Assembly: GCF_900176005.1 (NCBI RefSeq)
Contig: NZ_LT838272.1
Span: forward strand, 2,127,587-2,191,586
Direction of reading: 5' to 3'
Length of the DNA stretch: 64,000 bases
From: Thermanaeromonas toyohensis ToBE
GTDB taxonomy: Bacteria > Bacillota > DSM-521 > Neomoorellales > Neomoorellaceae
Part shown: positions 25,378-35,800 of the stretch, one piece after another
Layout: each line of letters begins with the position of its first letter
How positions within the stretch are numbered: the stretch's first letter is position 1
The notes under the pieces: generated by a model
Databases searched by the model: none
Told to the model about the DNA's origin: nothing
The model's input: the letters and a program-made list of their open reading frames with translations, nothing else
Position numbers and translations under genes: made by a program

Positions 25378-26766
25378 TCAGTTTTCTAGCGTCAAATATT
25401 CCCACTCAAACGCTCCTACAGCAGGAAACTTAAGAAGCGCCTCCTGCATAATCGCACAAATCTCCTTTAGCCCCCCTATTGTCTTAGCCTCGCATCTGGC
25501 TACCAGGACCGGCTGGGTATTGGAGGCCCGCACCAGGCCCCAGCCACTAGGGAATATAACCCTTGCGCCATCCACATCTATAACCTCGTAGTCCCTTTCT
25601 TTAAAATGCTTAACTATCCCCGCCACAACTTCTGCTTTTTGCTCATCCGGGCAGGGTATGCGGGTCTCGGGGGTGGCGTAATACTTGGGCACATCTTCCA
25701 AGAGGCAAGATAAGGGCCTTTCTTCCCGCGATAGAAGTCGAAGGAGCCTCGCTGCCGCATAAAGGGCGTCATCGTACCCGTAATACTCATCAGCAAAGAA
25801 GAAATGACCGGACATTTCACCGGTGAAGAGGGCGCCTATCTCCCGCATCTTGGCCTTGATTAAGGAGTGGCCGGTTTTATAGAAAAAGGGCCGGCCTCCT
25901 AACCTTTCTATCTCTTCTACCAGTGCTTGCGAGCATTTGACTTCTACAATAGCCGGAGCCCCGGGATGACGGGGCAGTATCTCCCGCCAGAAAAGGATCT
26001 GCAGCATATCTCCCCAGAGGATGTTTCCTTTCTCATCTATTACCCCCAGCCGGTCGCCGTCCCCGTCCAGGGCCAGGCCTACGTCGGCCCTCTCGGCAAG
26101 GACCACCTCTTTTAAATCTTTTAGGTTGGCGGGGATGGTGGGGTCGGGATGGTGGTGGGGGTAGGTGCTGTCAGGCTCGCAGTATAGGGGTATCACCTCG
26201 CAGCCCAGGGCTTTAAGGAGCTCTACCGCCAGGGGCCCGGCTACTCCGTTGCCTGCATCCACTGCTACCTTAAGGGGCCTAGCCAGCTTTATCCTCTCTT
26301 TTATAGAGCTTATGTAGGCTTCCCTGGGGTCTTTCTCCTCTAGATAGCCTTCTCCCCCCACAAATTCTTTTTGTTCCAGGAGGCGGCGTATTTTTTGGAT
26401 TTCCTCTCCATGTATGGTTGTTCCCCCGGAGGATATTTTAAACCCGTTATCTTCCGGAGGGTTATGGCTGGCGGTGATCATGACCCCGGCTGTCAAGCCG
26501 TAATAGTGATGGGAAAAATAAAAGACAGGGGTGGGGTTCTCCCCTATATCCACCACCCGGCAGCCACCGGCTATAAGACCTTCTATTAAGCTTTGGCGGA
26601 GAAGGGGGGAGTGCTTCCGGTTGTCCCGGGCTACTATTACCTCCTTTTCTCCCCGGCTTTTAAAGTAAGTGGCCAGCGCCCGGCCCAAAAGTTTTACTTC
26701 TTCTGGGGGAAAGTCTACCTCAGCCTTGCCCCTTATATCATAAGCGCGGAAAACTAAAGGATTCAT
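25378..26766 (-). CDS. manB: phosphomannomutase/phosphoglucomutase
   Basis: 462 residues of the alpha-D-phosphohexomutase family: FRAYDIRGKAEVDFP at the N-terminus, active-site phosphoserine in TASHNPPEDNG near residue 99, metal-binding DGDGDR near 241 and the C-terminal phosphate-binding RASNTQPVLVARCEA. It converts mannose-6-phosphate (or glucose-6-phosphate) to the 1-phosphate, feeding ManC encoded 7 nt upstream. Confidence 0.92.
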   Translation of the reverse strand: MNPLVFRAYDIRGKAEVDFPPEEVKLLGRALATYFKSRGEKEVIVARDNRKHSPLLRQSLIEGLIAGGCRVVDIGENPTPVFYFSHHYYGLTAGVMITASHNPPEDNGFKISSGGTTIHGEEIQKIRRLLEQKEFVGGEGYLEEKDPREAYISSIKERIKLARPLKVAVDAGNGVAGPLAVELLKALGCEVIPLYCEPDSTYPHHHPDPTIPANLKDLKEVVLAERADVGLALDGDGDRLGVIDEKGNILWGDMLQILFWREILPRHPGAPAIVEVKCSQALVEEIERLGGRPFFYKTGHSLIKAKMREIGALFTGEMSGHFFFADEYYGYDDALYAAARLLRLLSREERPLSCLLEDVPKYYATPETRIPCPDEQKAEVVAGIVKHFKERDYEVIDVDGARVIFPSGWGLVRASNTQPVLVARCEAKTIGGLKEICAIMQEALLKFPAVGAFEWEYLTLEN

Positions 26767-26773
26767 CTTTTTT

Positions 26774-28270
26774 CTACCCTACCCTTCCGTATTCATCTTG
26801 CAGCCGCACTACGTCATCTAGTTCGGGTGTGGATACCTCTAGGAAAGTAATATCGGTAATGGCCGAAACTCTATGTATAGTGCCCGGTAAAATATCTACA
26901 ATTAATCCGGGGTAAATGGACATCTTCTCTTCCCCTAGTTCTAAAATACCCTCACCAGAGAGGAACATCATGGTTTCTTGCTTCAGGCGGTGGTACTGAC
27001 GGCTTAAAGAATGCCCTCCCCGGACGTATATCACCTTGCCTACATATTTTTCAGTGACGCTCCACCATACCTCCCGCCCCCAGGGTTTTTCTTGTATATG
27101 GCAATGGGGGAAAGCTCCGCCTCTCAAGAAGGCCAGCCCGAAAGCCTGGGGCCTGCCCCCTTCCCCGCTGCTTGCGGTTTTGGAGGTTAAATACTGTTCT
27201 AGACCCCGGCGTTTAAGCTCTAAAATAACTTCTTTAAGCTGGGGGGCGCGGGATTTATCGGCTACCAGTAACACATCTTCGGTGTCAATGATGAGGGTGT
27301 TTTTTACCCCGAAGGCGACAACTAGTTTGTCTTCTTTCTGGGCCCGTATGACGCTACCTTCGGTGTCCATAAGCACAGCCTGGGCTTGCAAGAGGTTGCC
27401 TTGCCCGTCAAGCTCGCACACCCTTTCCAGGGCCGTCCAGGTCCCCAGGTCGTCCCAGGCAAAATCCCCGGGGATCACCAAAACTCTATCTGCCTTCTCC
27501 ATCACGCCGTAATCGATGGATATGCGGGGGAGCCCAGGGAACTCTTGGGCCAGTATCTCGGCTTCCCTCTCGCTTCCCAGGTGAGCTTCTATACGCTTTA
27601 AACCCTGGAAAAGCTCGGGCAGGTAGCGCTCGATGGCTTTAAGTATCACCTTTACCTTCCAGATAAACATCCCGCTGTTCCACAGGTATTGATTGGTGCT
27701 TAAAAAGAGAAGGGCTCTTTCGAGGTTCGGCTTTTCGGTGAATTCCTTTGCCCAGAACACAGGCTTGCCCCATTCTCCCGGGTAGGGCTCGCCCAGGCGG
27801 ATATAGCCGTAACCTGTCTCCGGCCTGGTGGGGCGGATGCCTACAGTGATTAAAAAGTCTGTGCTACCGGCCAGCTCTTTGGCCACGTGCAGGGTATCGG
27901 CGAAACGATCTTCATCGGGTATAAAGTGGTCTGCTGGCAGCACTATCATGACCTGCTCGGAGTCCTTATGGGCAAGGTAGAGGGCCGCCAGGCCAATGCA
28001 AGGCGCTGTATCCCGGCCCACAGGCTCTAGGATAATGTTTTTGGGATTTATCTCGGGTACCTGCTGCCTTACGGCATCTACCAGTTCCTCGCTGGTAACT
28101 ATGTACAGCTCTTCCCAAGGTACCAGCCTTAGCGCCCGCCGAACTGCTTGCTGCAGGAGGGTACCTTCCCCCACTACTTGTAGGAACTGCTTGGGGTAGT
28201 CAGTACGGCTGTAAGGCCAGAACCTCTCCCCCCGGCCACCGGCCATGATCACTACTGAGGCTTTGTGCAA
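26774..28270 (-). CDS. manC: mannose-1-phosphate guanylyltransferase / mannose-6-phosphate isomerase
   Basis: 498 residues. The nucleotidyltransferase domain begins VVIMAGGRGERFWPYSR and holds VLPADHFIPDE and FTEKPN; the C-terminal 110 residues form a type II mannose-6-phosphate isomerase cupin (VRGGHSLSRQYHRLKQE). It makes GDP-mannose, the precursor of GDP-D-rhamnose through Gmd and Rmd in this cluster. Confidence 0.93.
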   Translation of the reverse strand: MHKASVVIMAGGRGERFWPYSRTDYPKQFLQVVGEGTLLQQAVRRALRLVPWEELYIVTSEELVDAVRQQVPEINPKNIILEPVGRDTAPCIGLAALYLAHKDSEQVMIVLPADHFIPDEDRFADTLHVAKELAGSTDFLITVGIRPTRPETGYGYIRLGEPYPGEWGKPVFWAKEFTEKPNLERALLFLSTNQYLWNSGMFIWKVKVILKAIERYLPELFQGLKRIEAHLGSEREAEILAQEFPGLPRISIDYGVMEKADRVLVIPGDFAWDDLGTWTALERVCELDGQGNLLQAQAVLMDTEGSVIRAQKEDKLVVAFGVKNTLIIDTEDVLLVADKSRAPQLKEVILELKRRGLEQYLTSKTASSGEGGRPQAFGLAFLRGGAFPHCHIQEKPWGREVWWSVTEKYVGKVIYVRGGHSLSRQYHRLKQETMMFLSGEGILELGEEKMSIYPGLIVDILPGTIHRVSAITDITFLEVSTPELDDVVRLQDEYGRVG

Positions 28271-28705
28271 AGGAGATCCTCCCCTTTAGACTTTAGGCTT
28301 AATTTAAGTCTATCTATTAAGAAAATATCGGCGTAAACTTTACTACTCTGCCTGTTACTACAAAAATAAAGCCCGCCCTGATAGGCAAAAGAAAGGGCTA
28401 GCCCCTGGGTTTTGAGTACTCCCAAGGGGGCCAGGGCCAGCCAAAAGGCTGTCTGCATTGCACCCAGAGCGTCTGGCGAGGAAGGCACGAGCAGCCCAGG
28501 TTTTGACGTCTGCAACGATCAAAATCTTTTAAAACTGTGAAGTATCTTGCCCAGGTCGACGCGACCAAGATATAGCAGGTAAAACCTTCCCCTAATGTCT
28601 GGAGAGATTCCCGCTTCGACCTTTTTTAAGCATTTTTACTCCGACGAGTATTGATAAACCCTTGCACACTACGACGCAAATTCCTACATACAAGGTTTTT
28701 CCCCC
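28271..28705 (-). other. 435-bp gap with no supported gene
   Basis: Between manC and the next glycosyltransferase gene. An open frame at 28252-28515 overlaps the manC start, has no ribosome-binding site and no recognisable sequence. I see no repeat, promoter or RNA I can support. Confidence 0.5.
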
Positions 28706-29815
28706 TCAGTCAGAACTGAGAACAAGGTCCTTCGCCTTGACGCAAGAGTGGTAGACTCGTTCCGCTACAATATCCCAATTCCACTCCTCCATTGCTTTTT
28801 GGTAGCCTGCCGTGCCCATCTCACGTGCGAGCGCCTCATCTTCGAGCAACCTTATGCAAGCTTCGGCCAGGGCATCCGGTTCAGAAGGTGGCACGAGGTA
28901 TCCAGTGTTCCCGTGAATAACCTGCTCTCCGAGACCCCCTGTCTTGGTAGCGACGACGGGGAGGCCAAAAGAATACGCTATAGGGATAACACCAGATTGG
29001 GTAGCTTCCTTATAAGGAAGCACTACTAGACTCGCTCGCTCAAAAAAGCCAGCAACCTCCTCCTCTGCAATCCACCTGTTTACTACTTCTATGTTGTTCA
29101 AACCTTCCAGGAGTTGCGCGTAGGGCTTTAATTCGCCGCTTCCCGCTATAATCAACCTTGCCTCCGGCACCTTTTCTTTTATTTTAGGAAAAGCCCGCAG
29201 GAGTACATCCAGCCCTTTATACGGAATAATACGCCCGAAAAATAAGATTGTTTTTTCCCTAGAAGAGGGCTTGACCCCCTTTTTCCACCGCAAGTAATAA
29301 GAAAACACACCATGATGGATAATATCTATCTTGTTGCGCGGTATCCCCTTACCTACTAGATTATTCTCAAATACCCTACTCAAGATTATTAGTCGCGTGG
29401 CCTGGCGAATACTCGCAATTTGCACAAGTCGTCTGAAAAGGTCCCTTTCCCCAAGGTGCAAAACCGGGTCATGGAGTGTAACAACCTTTGGGATGCGAGG
29501 GAAAAAACTGTTAATTAAAGGTGTCCACAAATGGATCATTGGGTAGTAAAGGACTTCCGGCTTCAGTTGCTTAATTTTTAAGGCTATCCTCCACCAGCGG
29601 TAGAAAAATAAAGTAGAAAGGAAGAACTCTCCCATATTCCTGTACGTTGGGACGGTAATAACCTTAATCCCTGACTCTTCCCATGCATTTAGATTTTCTA
29701 CCTGCTCTGAAATGAAGGCAGTTAAATCACACTTCTTGGCAAGGACTCTTGCTACCTCGAGGCTGTATACTGCACCTCCGCCAAGCCTGCCTAGGTAGAT
29801 TAGCGCAACTCTCAC
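28706..29815 (-). CDS. glycosyltransferase family 4
   Basis: 369 residues, GT-B fold: LGRLGGGAVYSLEVARVLAKK at the N-terminus, donor-domain ILFFGRIIPYKGLDVLLRAFP and GVIPIAYSFGLPVVATKTGGLGEQV. The usual EGFG is replaced by KEATQSG, as in several GT4 subgroups. Probably extends the glycan on the cytoplasmic side. It lies 12 nt after the next GT4 gene. Confidence 0.9.
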   Translation of the reverse strand: MRVALIYLGRLGGGAVYSLEVARVLAKKCDLTAFISEQVENLNAWEESGIKVITVPTYRNMGEFFLSTLFFYRWWRIALKIKQLKPEVLYYPMIHLWTPLINSFFPRIPKVVTLHDPVLHLGERDLFRRLVQIASIRQATRLIILSRVFENNLVGKGIPRNKIDIIHHGVFSYYLRWKKGVKPSSREKTILFFGRIIPYKGLDVLLRAFPKIKEKVPEARLIIAGSGELKPYAQLLEGLNNIEVVNRWIAEEEVAGFFERASLVVLPYKEATQSGVIPIAYSFGLPVVATKTGGLGEQVIHGNTGYLVPPSEPDALAEACIRLLEDEALAREMGTAGYQKAMEEWNWDIVAERVYHSCVKAKDLVLSSD

Positions 29816-29827
29816 GGCTCGTTTACC

Positions 29828-31006
29828 TCATCTCTCAACCAACGTATAAAAGAGATTAAGATGGTCAGTAGCAGTTTTTTCCCAATTAAAGAAGGCGGCT
29901 CTTTCCTTCCCTTTTTTGACCAGCTTGCTTCTTAAATCAGCTTGTTCTATAAGCAAGGTCATCTTTGAGGCTATCTCCTCCACATCTAAAGGATCCGCAT
30001 AGAGGGCAGCATCGGAAAGTATCTCCCTGAATACCGGTATATCTGAGACCAGCACAGGTATCCCACAAGCCATCGCTTCGAGCGGCGGGAGGCCAAATCC
30101 CTCGTACAGTGACATGTAGACAAAAAAGGAAGCTAAATTGTAATAATACGGCAAGTCCTGGGCAGAAACGTACCCAATGTATAGCACGTTTTCTGTAGAA
30201 GCGATAGCCTCCATTACCTCACGGTTTTTCCAACCCTTAAAGCCAACCAATACAAGTTTATACTCTCGTTTTATATGGGGAGGAAGAAGTGAGTACGCTT
30301 TTATCACTTTTAACAGGTTCTTCCTGGGTTCTATATTGCCGACGTAAAGAATAAAGTTTGACGGTAGTCTATTTAAATATGCCCAATCCATAAGCATATC
30401 TCTGGGATATTCTCTAAAACGGTTATGGTCAACCCCGTTGTAAATGCTTACAACCCTATCCTCAGGTAAATTAAGGGTATTGCACACCTCTTCTTTCACT
30501 GTTCTGGAACCGGTAATTACCCTGTCCGCATATCCGAGTTTTTTTATGAATACTTCTTTAAACTGAAGCACACCCTCAACAAACCACTCGGGATGGAGGT
30601 AAAAAGATAGGTCATGAACTGTTACAACTTTTTTTTTCGCAGGCAGGTCTAAAAGTATAAAATTAGGTTCAAAGTATACATCTATACCTTGGTATACGTC
30701 TAAAGGACGCCCCAATGCTTTTTTTATCGTTTTGAGCAGGTTCCAGCTCCGTCTGGCCACCTGTTCGACAAAAGGGATGGTGGAGAGACAGCTTTTTGCT
30801 ACTTCTTTGAGCCGGTAAAACTGCTGTAATGGCTTTGACGTTTCGTAGGTTATAAGCCTGCGACTCACCCTGCCATTGTAAAAATAAAGATACTCATTTT
30901 CGGGAGCCAGGAGGTTAAATTGCTCTGCTAAATTTAAGATGTAATTTCCTATCCCTGTTAAAGGGTGCAATAGAGGGGTCGTGTTTAGGAGGAGCTTTAG
31001 GCTCAT
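29828..31006 (-). CDS. glycosyltransferase family 4
   Basis: About 392 residues: LHPLTGIGNYILNLAEQF (N-terminal acceptor-side glycine motif), LYVGNIEPRKNLLKVIKAY and SLYEGFGLPPLEAMACGIPVLVSD, the GT4 mannosyl/rhamnosyltransferase pattern. I choose the ATG at 31006 because GGAGG lies 9 nt upstream; the frame is open 36 nt further. Confidence 0.9.
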   Translation of the reverse strand: MSLKLLLNTTPLLHPLTGIGNYILNLAEQFNLLAPENEYLYFYNGRVSRRLITYETSKPLQQFYRLKEVAKSCLSTIPFVEQVARRSWNLLKTIKKALGRPLDVYQGIDVYFEPNFILLDLPAKKKVVTVHDLSFYLHPEWFVEGVLQFKEVFIKKLGYADRVITGSRTVKEEVCNTLNLPEDRVVSIYNGVDHNRFREYPRDMLMDWAYLNRLPSNFILYVGNIEPRKNLLKVIKAYSLLPPHIKREYKLVLVGFKGWKNREVMEAIASTENVLYIGYVSAQDLPYYYNLASFFVYMSLYEGFGLPPLEAMACGIPVLVSDIPVFREILSDAALYADPLDVEEIASKMTLLIEQADLRSKLVKKGKERAAFFNWEKTATDHLNLFYTLVER

Positions 31007-31224
31007 TGAATAATACCTCCGGCAATTTTTATACCATACCATTTAAACTTGCTTTCCCTGGCCAAAATTGTATAATCAGCGAAACGGCGCCAGGATATCT
31101 TGCTTGGAAGAAACTTGATACCTAAAAAGGTGGTCACCTATTTACATTGAAAGGGATCAAAGAAGCTGGATAACAGAAGCTGAAAATATAAAATGGGTGA
31201 CTTTGTTCATTTTTTAGCCCTTAA

Positions 31225-32090
31225 CTATTCTTTTTTAACCGGTTCCCATGCTTTGTACCACTGTCCACTCAAGATTACATCTACCAACCTGCGGGTACTT
31301 TCCTCCCAGGTCAGCCATGGCATGTCCTTCAATTTCAGCGCTTTACCTGCTTTGTAAAGGGCAAACCATTCTTTTAAAGCGCTTGCCAGGACTTCAGGCG
31401 ACCTGCTGTTTTCAAAGTAAAAGGCATGTTCCCCCGCTACCTCACGGAATACTGGAATATCGCGGACAATAATGGGGAGCCCGTGCTGGGCAGCTTCAAC
31501 AAGAGGAAACCCAAATCCCTCTCCTTCTCAAGCAGCAAGAAACGCGGTACAGGAACCATATAGCCTTAGCAGCACCTCATCGCTTGCTCCCTTCAGCCAG
31601 AAGAGCCTACGGTTAAGTTCGGGATGAATTCGCAGGCGTTCAATAAACTGTTCCACCATCCAGCCCTGCTTGCCAACGATCACGAGGTTAACCTGAAGAC
31701 CCTCCTGCCAGAGCTTTTCAAAGGCGGAGAGCGCCTGGGTGTAGCCTTTTCTGGGCTCAATGGTGCCGACCATAAGGATGGCTGGACAGGTGCGCACCAT
31801 TTCCAGTACCCGCTCGCTTTCCGGGGCCAGGCCAGTGGTGGGAAGGCTGTTTGGGATATCGGCACCCAGGTGGAAGTACCAATCTTGAGTGCGCCCTTCC
31901 GCACCGGCGGGTTCTCTTCCAGCCAGTCTATCACCTCATCCGCCACCTAGCGGAAAATGCATACAAGGCCATCCGCCTGCTGCGCAATAGGGTGAGCCGG
32001 TTGTTAAACAGCATTTTAGCCACTTCAGGGAAGCCGCCAGTTTTTTCGCAGGCCATAGCGGGCGTCAATATCAATGTATATATTTTTATT
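31225..32090 (-). pseudogene. decayed glycosyltransferase family 4 gene
   Basis: Pieces of one GT4 protein can be read in order on the minus strand but in several frames: GGFPEVAKMLFNNR (about 32040), then ADGLVCIFR, an in-frame stop (31949-31947), VADEVIDWLEENPPVRKG, a one-base frameshift near 31890, YFHLGADIPNSLPTT, MVGTIEPRKGYTQAL, another in-frame TGA (31529-31527) where EGEGFGFPLVEAA should follow, and an end at WEPVKKE (31225). Two stops and at least two frameshifts rule out a working product. Confidence 0.85.
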
Positions 32091-32891
32091 ACGCTTCATA
32101 ATTTAGGCTTAAAAGGCTTTACCTCCTGCTCAAGAGGGTTGATAAAATGATAGCAAAACAAAATTATTTTTCAATCCCCGACCCATACAGTGACGCACGA
32201 CCAGTGGCAGCGGCACCTGCCCCCAGTAGCACAGATTAAGTATAGAAAGTACCCGGATAGTAAAGAGTTGCTGGAATTTCTCCATATCATTTCTGGATCC
32301 TTCTACCGTCTGCGTAGAGTTTGAACTCCAACCTTGGCGGCCTATCCAACGGAACTTGGACTTCCTGAATAAAGAAGGATAGGCAGGATCTCCTAAGTTG
32401 TCATGCGATAACGATGTATAGCGTGTCGAGGTCTACAACCCCGAGGAAGTAGTAGCAGTCTTGCCCTGTACAATTGGTACCGTATAACCTTCTGCTCGGT
32501 TCAAAGTATTGGCCCTCCAGGATTGAGATTAATTTGGGAGACAATCTCTTAACCGCCATGGTTTGTGACCCCCTATCTTTTATCCGCCCATAGTTAAAAC
32601 TACAGGTTACCCAACAGGCTCCAAGACTGACTAACTGACGAGTGGCTAAGCCTTATAAGGTGAGCTGCCTACCCATTATAGCCCATAAAATTGCTCAGAC
32701 CACAATCCCATTAGCAAGATACGAATTTAAATTTTTAGGTGTGGAAACATAAAGTTAATGTGAATATTACATTTGATACGATTTTGGTAATCGATTTTTC
32801 TTTTTTACACTTAATTTTAGTCTTAGTATTAAGCTCGGCTGTATATCACTTCATAGTACCATGTTTACGTTTGGATCCCTATTTTTCGTGT
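32091..32891. other. 800-bp gap with decayed sequence
   Basis: Between the decayed GT4 gene and the large glycosyltransferase gene. Apart from the short frame at 32401-32559 no supported gene is present. A + strand stretch around 32190-32320 reads QIKYRKYPDSKELLEFL before a stop and may be the remains of a gene, but I cannot identify it. Confidence 0.5.
32401..32559 (-). CDS. short unidentified ORF (52 aa)
   Basis: Read by hand: ATG at 32559 preceded by GGGGGT about 9 nt upstream; the product starts MAVKRLSPKLISILEG, contains GTNCTGQDCYYFLGVV and ends at TLYIVIA. I do not recognise it. It may be a small gene or the surviving start of a decayed one. Confidence 0.3.
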   Translation of the reverse strand: MAVKRLSPKLISILEGQYFEPSRRLYGTNCTGQDCYYFLGVVDLDTLYIVIA

Positions 32892-35800
32892 CTAAATTTC
32901 TGGGTCTATTATAGCCCCTCCCTGCCGCAGCGCACACAACATTCCATACAGCCTATTACCTAAACGAGAATATTGATGTTCCTTAACCCACCGTTTGGCC
33001 ACCTCTTTTTTTGCCCTTATTGGCTCTGTATCAGCAGCTATATCAAGAAGTAGTTGTTTGATCCCTTGAGCTATCTCCTTGGGGGTAAATCCTGGTAGAT
33101 AGAAGACCGCCGGAGATACGTCATCAAAGATCGCCAGGGGTGTCACTGCCACCGGCCGTCCCGTGGCGAGACCGTAACGTACGGCACCACTTGCGGACTC
33201 GCTAGTGTGTTGGTAGGGGAAAACGATTAGATCCGCATCAGCGAGAAGAGATAGGCTATCTTCGTCAGATAGGAAATTTGTTGTCAGTTTGACAAAATCT
33301 GAAATGCCAAATTCGCGAATTTTCTTTTTGGCCTCTTGAATTAGGTACGCCGATTCGGGTATCGGATACTCAGCATTGACCATCTTTAGGGAGACATCAA
33401 AGCCCTCGAGACGTAGCATCGCAACGGCTTCAATGAGCTCGAGCAGTCCCTTATGCGGGAGGAAAAAGCCATAGGAAGCAATCGTAAATCTAGTGGTTGA
33501 TCCCGGATGAGACACAGGGGTATAGTCGATTATTCCATGAGGAAACAGAGTGACATTTTCAACTAATCCCAATGCTTTCAGTCGATTTAGATCACTAACG
33601 CTGTGAACAAGGATACGATGACAACGTTTGAGCGGTTCTTGTAGCTTGCTAAGCTTCTTGTGTGGAACGTGTTCCGGATCTATTGTAGAGTGAAGCGTCA
33701 GAACAACCGTTCTCCCTGCATCGAGCTGTACCCTCAGAAAGCGGGCAAAGTAGTCGAAGTTGAAAAATCCATAATTGAACTGCACCACAACCGTGTCGAT
33801 ATCTTTCTCTTCGATCCGTCGGCTCAATTCTTCCAATGAATCCTCGTCACCTGCTTTCCAGCAACGAAAAACGTTGGGCCCGTCGGTTGCAGTAGGTGCC
33901 TTGGTATAAGACGCCAGAATAGTCACTTCGGCGGGCATGTTGCTAATTAGATGAGCCGAATAAGAAGCTATACCACATCGCGTATTCCATGTTGTCACCC
34001 ATCCAATACGGGGTTTTGGTGGAGGCGGCATAAGGGACCATGAGCGCGCTGAGGCAACAACACGCTCGGCAACATTTCTCCAGCGAAAACTGTTCAAGAG
34101 AAGCTCACGCCCACGTGCTGAACGTTTGCTTCTTTCCGAAGGAGGCATTTCATACACCTGACGCATTGTCCGTGCTAGGTGGTCAACATCAGGTTCGGCC
34201 CAGACAGAATCAAATAATCCAAAATGGGTTTGGGCGTACTTGAAGGTATAATCAATAAGCCATGCTGTCTCTTCTGTGCAAAAGTCAAGCTGTCCACCCC
34301 ATGCTGTCGTAATAACAGCAAGCCCTGAAAGCATAGCCTCAGCCAACGGCAACCCGAAGCCTTCAGCCCGGCTTGGAGCCACAAGTACGTGACAGGACTC
34401 ATATAAGGCCTTGAGTGTCCCGGCGTCCAGATCATCCTCGATTAGTACTACGTCTGGGTAATCTTCGTGAGTAGCACGAAACTTGGCCAACAACTGGCGC
34501 ACATTGTTATGTGGGTTAGGAAAGGTTTTAATAATCAATGTTACATCATCTTTATCACTAAAGGCTTTTCCGTAAGCTTCAAGTAAAACGTCCACCCCTT
34601 TACGTGGAAAGCACGAAGAGACATGCAAAAACCGAAACCGCTTCCACAATACCGGTGGGGGCGAAGTAGCGGTAATGCGTTCCCAGTGATCCACGCCACA
34701 GCCGGATGTAGCCATTGGAATATGGACGCCTGCATCAGTAAGGATTTTCTGGACATGACGAGACAGGCATGTGATACCCTGCAAATGTTCATTGAAGGAC
34801 TCAGCCCACTCAAGAGGAAAGCCGGATTCTTCCCAGGCATAGAGATGCAGCAGGTTGAAACGTCCTGTCATATCTGCCACGCGAGGCGGATACAAATTGC
34901 GACTGACGATATCCGCCTCCTCCGGAGGTAGATTATGACTCGCAGTGTAAAGGGAAGCGATGTCCGGATTAGACTCCAGAAAAGATGGGGAAGGCTCAAA
35001 ATCACCGGGTCCTTCTGTTGAATGCAAAACCACCTTATGGCCGAGCTGAGATAATGCACGGGCAATCTCACGGTTAAGAAGTGCAAGGCTATAGCTACTA
35101 TCAAACGGTCCCTCGATACGCCAATTAAGGCGCTCGGGTAATACGCGTCTTCGATCAATATCGTCTGTAACCTTGAGGTTATGGGCAATACAGATAGCTG
35201 TTTGACGAAGGTCAGTTTCAGTAGGTGCGCTCGGGTTATGAGGGATCCTTGCCACAGCATCCACAAGCTTTCTATAGTTTTTTTCGCGTTCTCGCTTCAA
35301 ATCGACCCAAGCAGTAGCCACACGACGAGTGTTTTCTCCAATTTTTTGCTCAAAGACATCCAACACGCGACGGGCGGATTCATCCCATGAAAACTTCCTC
35401 GCTTGTTTTATCCCATGCTCGCGCAAGCGGGCGCGAAATTCTTCATCACTAAGGGCTTGAGTTATTTTGGCAGCTATGGAGTCAATGTTTAACGGATCGA
35501 AAAGTGCCTCCTTCCACCCGATGACCTCCGGAATGCTGGTGCAATTACTACCCAAAGTAGGAACCCCGCAAGCCATCGCTTCTAACGCCGGCAGACCAAA
35601 GCCCTCATACCAGGAGGGTAACACAAATAGTGTTGCCATATTGTACAAGGCCAATAAATCTTCATCGGGGATATAGCCAGTCAACACTACATCATCCGCA
35701 GCCAACCTTACTTTATTTTTTACCTGCTGTAGACGTACCTTGTCTACTTCAGAAACCCTGCCTATCAATACCAATTGGTACTCTCGCCGCAAGGTGTCAG

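Noticed and set aside
28252-28515. 87-residue minus-strand frame upstream of manC
   Set aside because: Overlaps the manC start, lacks a ribosome-binding site and resembles no protein family.
31680-31946. 88-residue minus-strand frame
   Set aside because: Only its first 22 residues are the GT4 frame; the rest is the wrong frame after a frameshift, so it is part of the pseudogene.
32739-32963. 74-residue plus-strand frame at the end of the large glycosyltransferase
   Set aside because: Mostly low-complexity A+T-rich sequence overlapping the C-terminus of the real gene; no ribosome-binding site.
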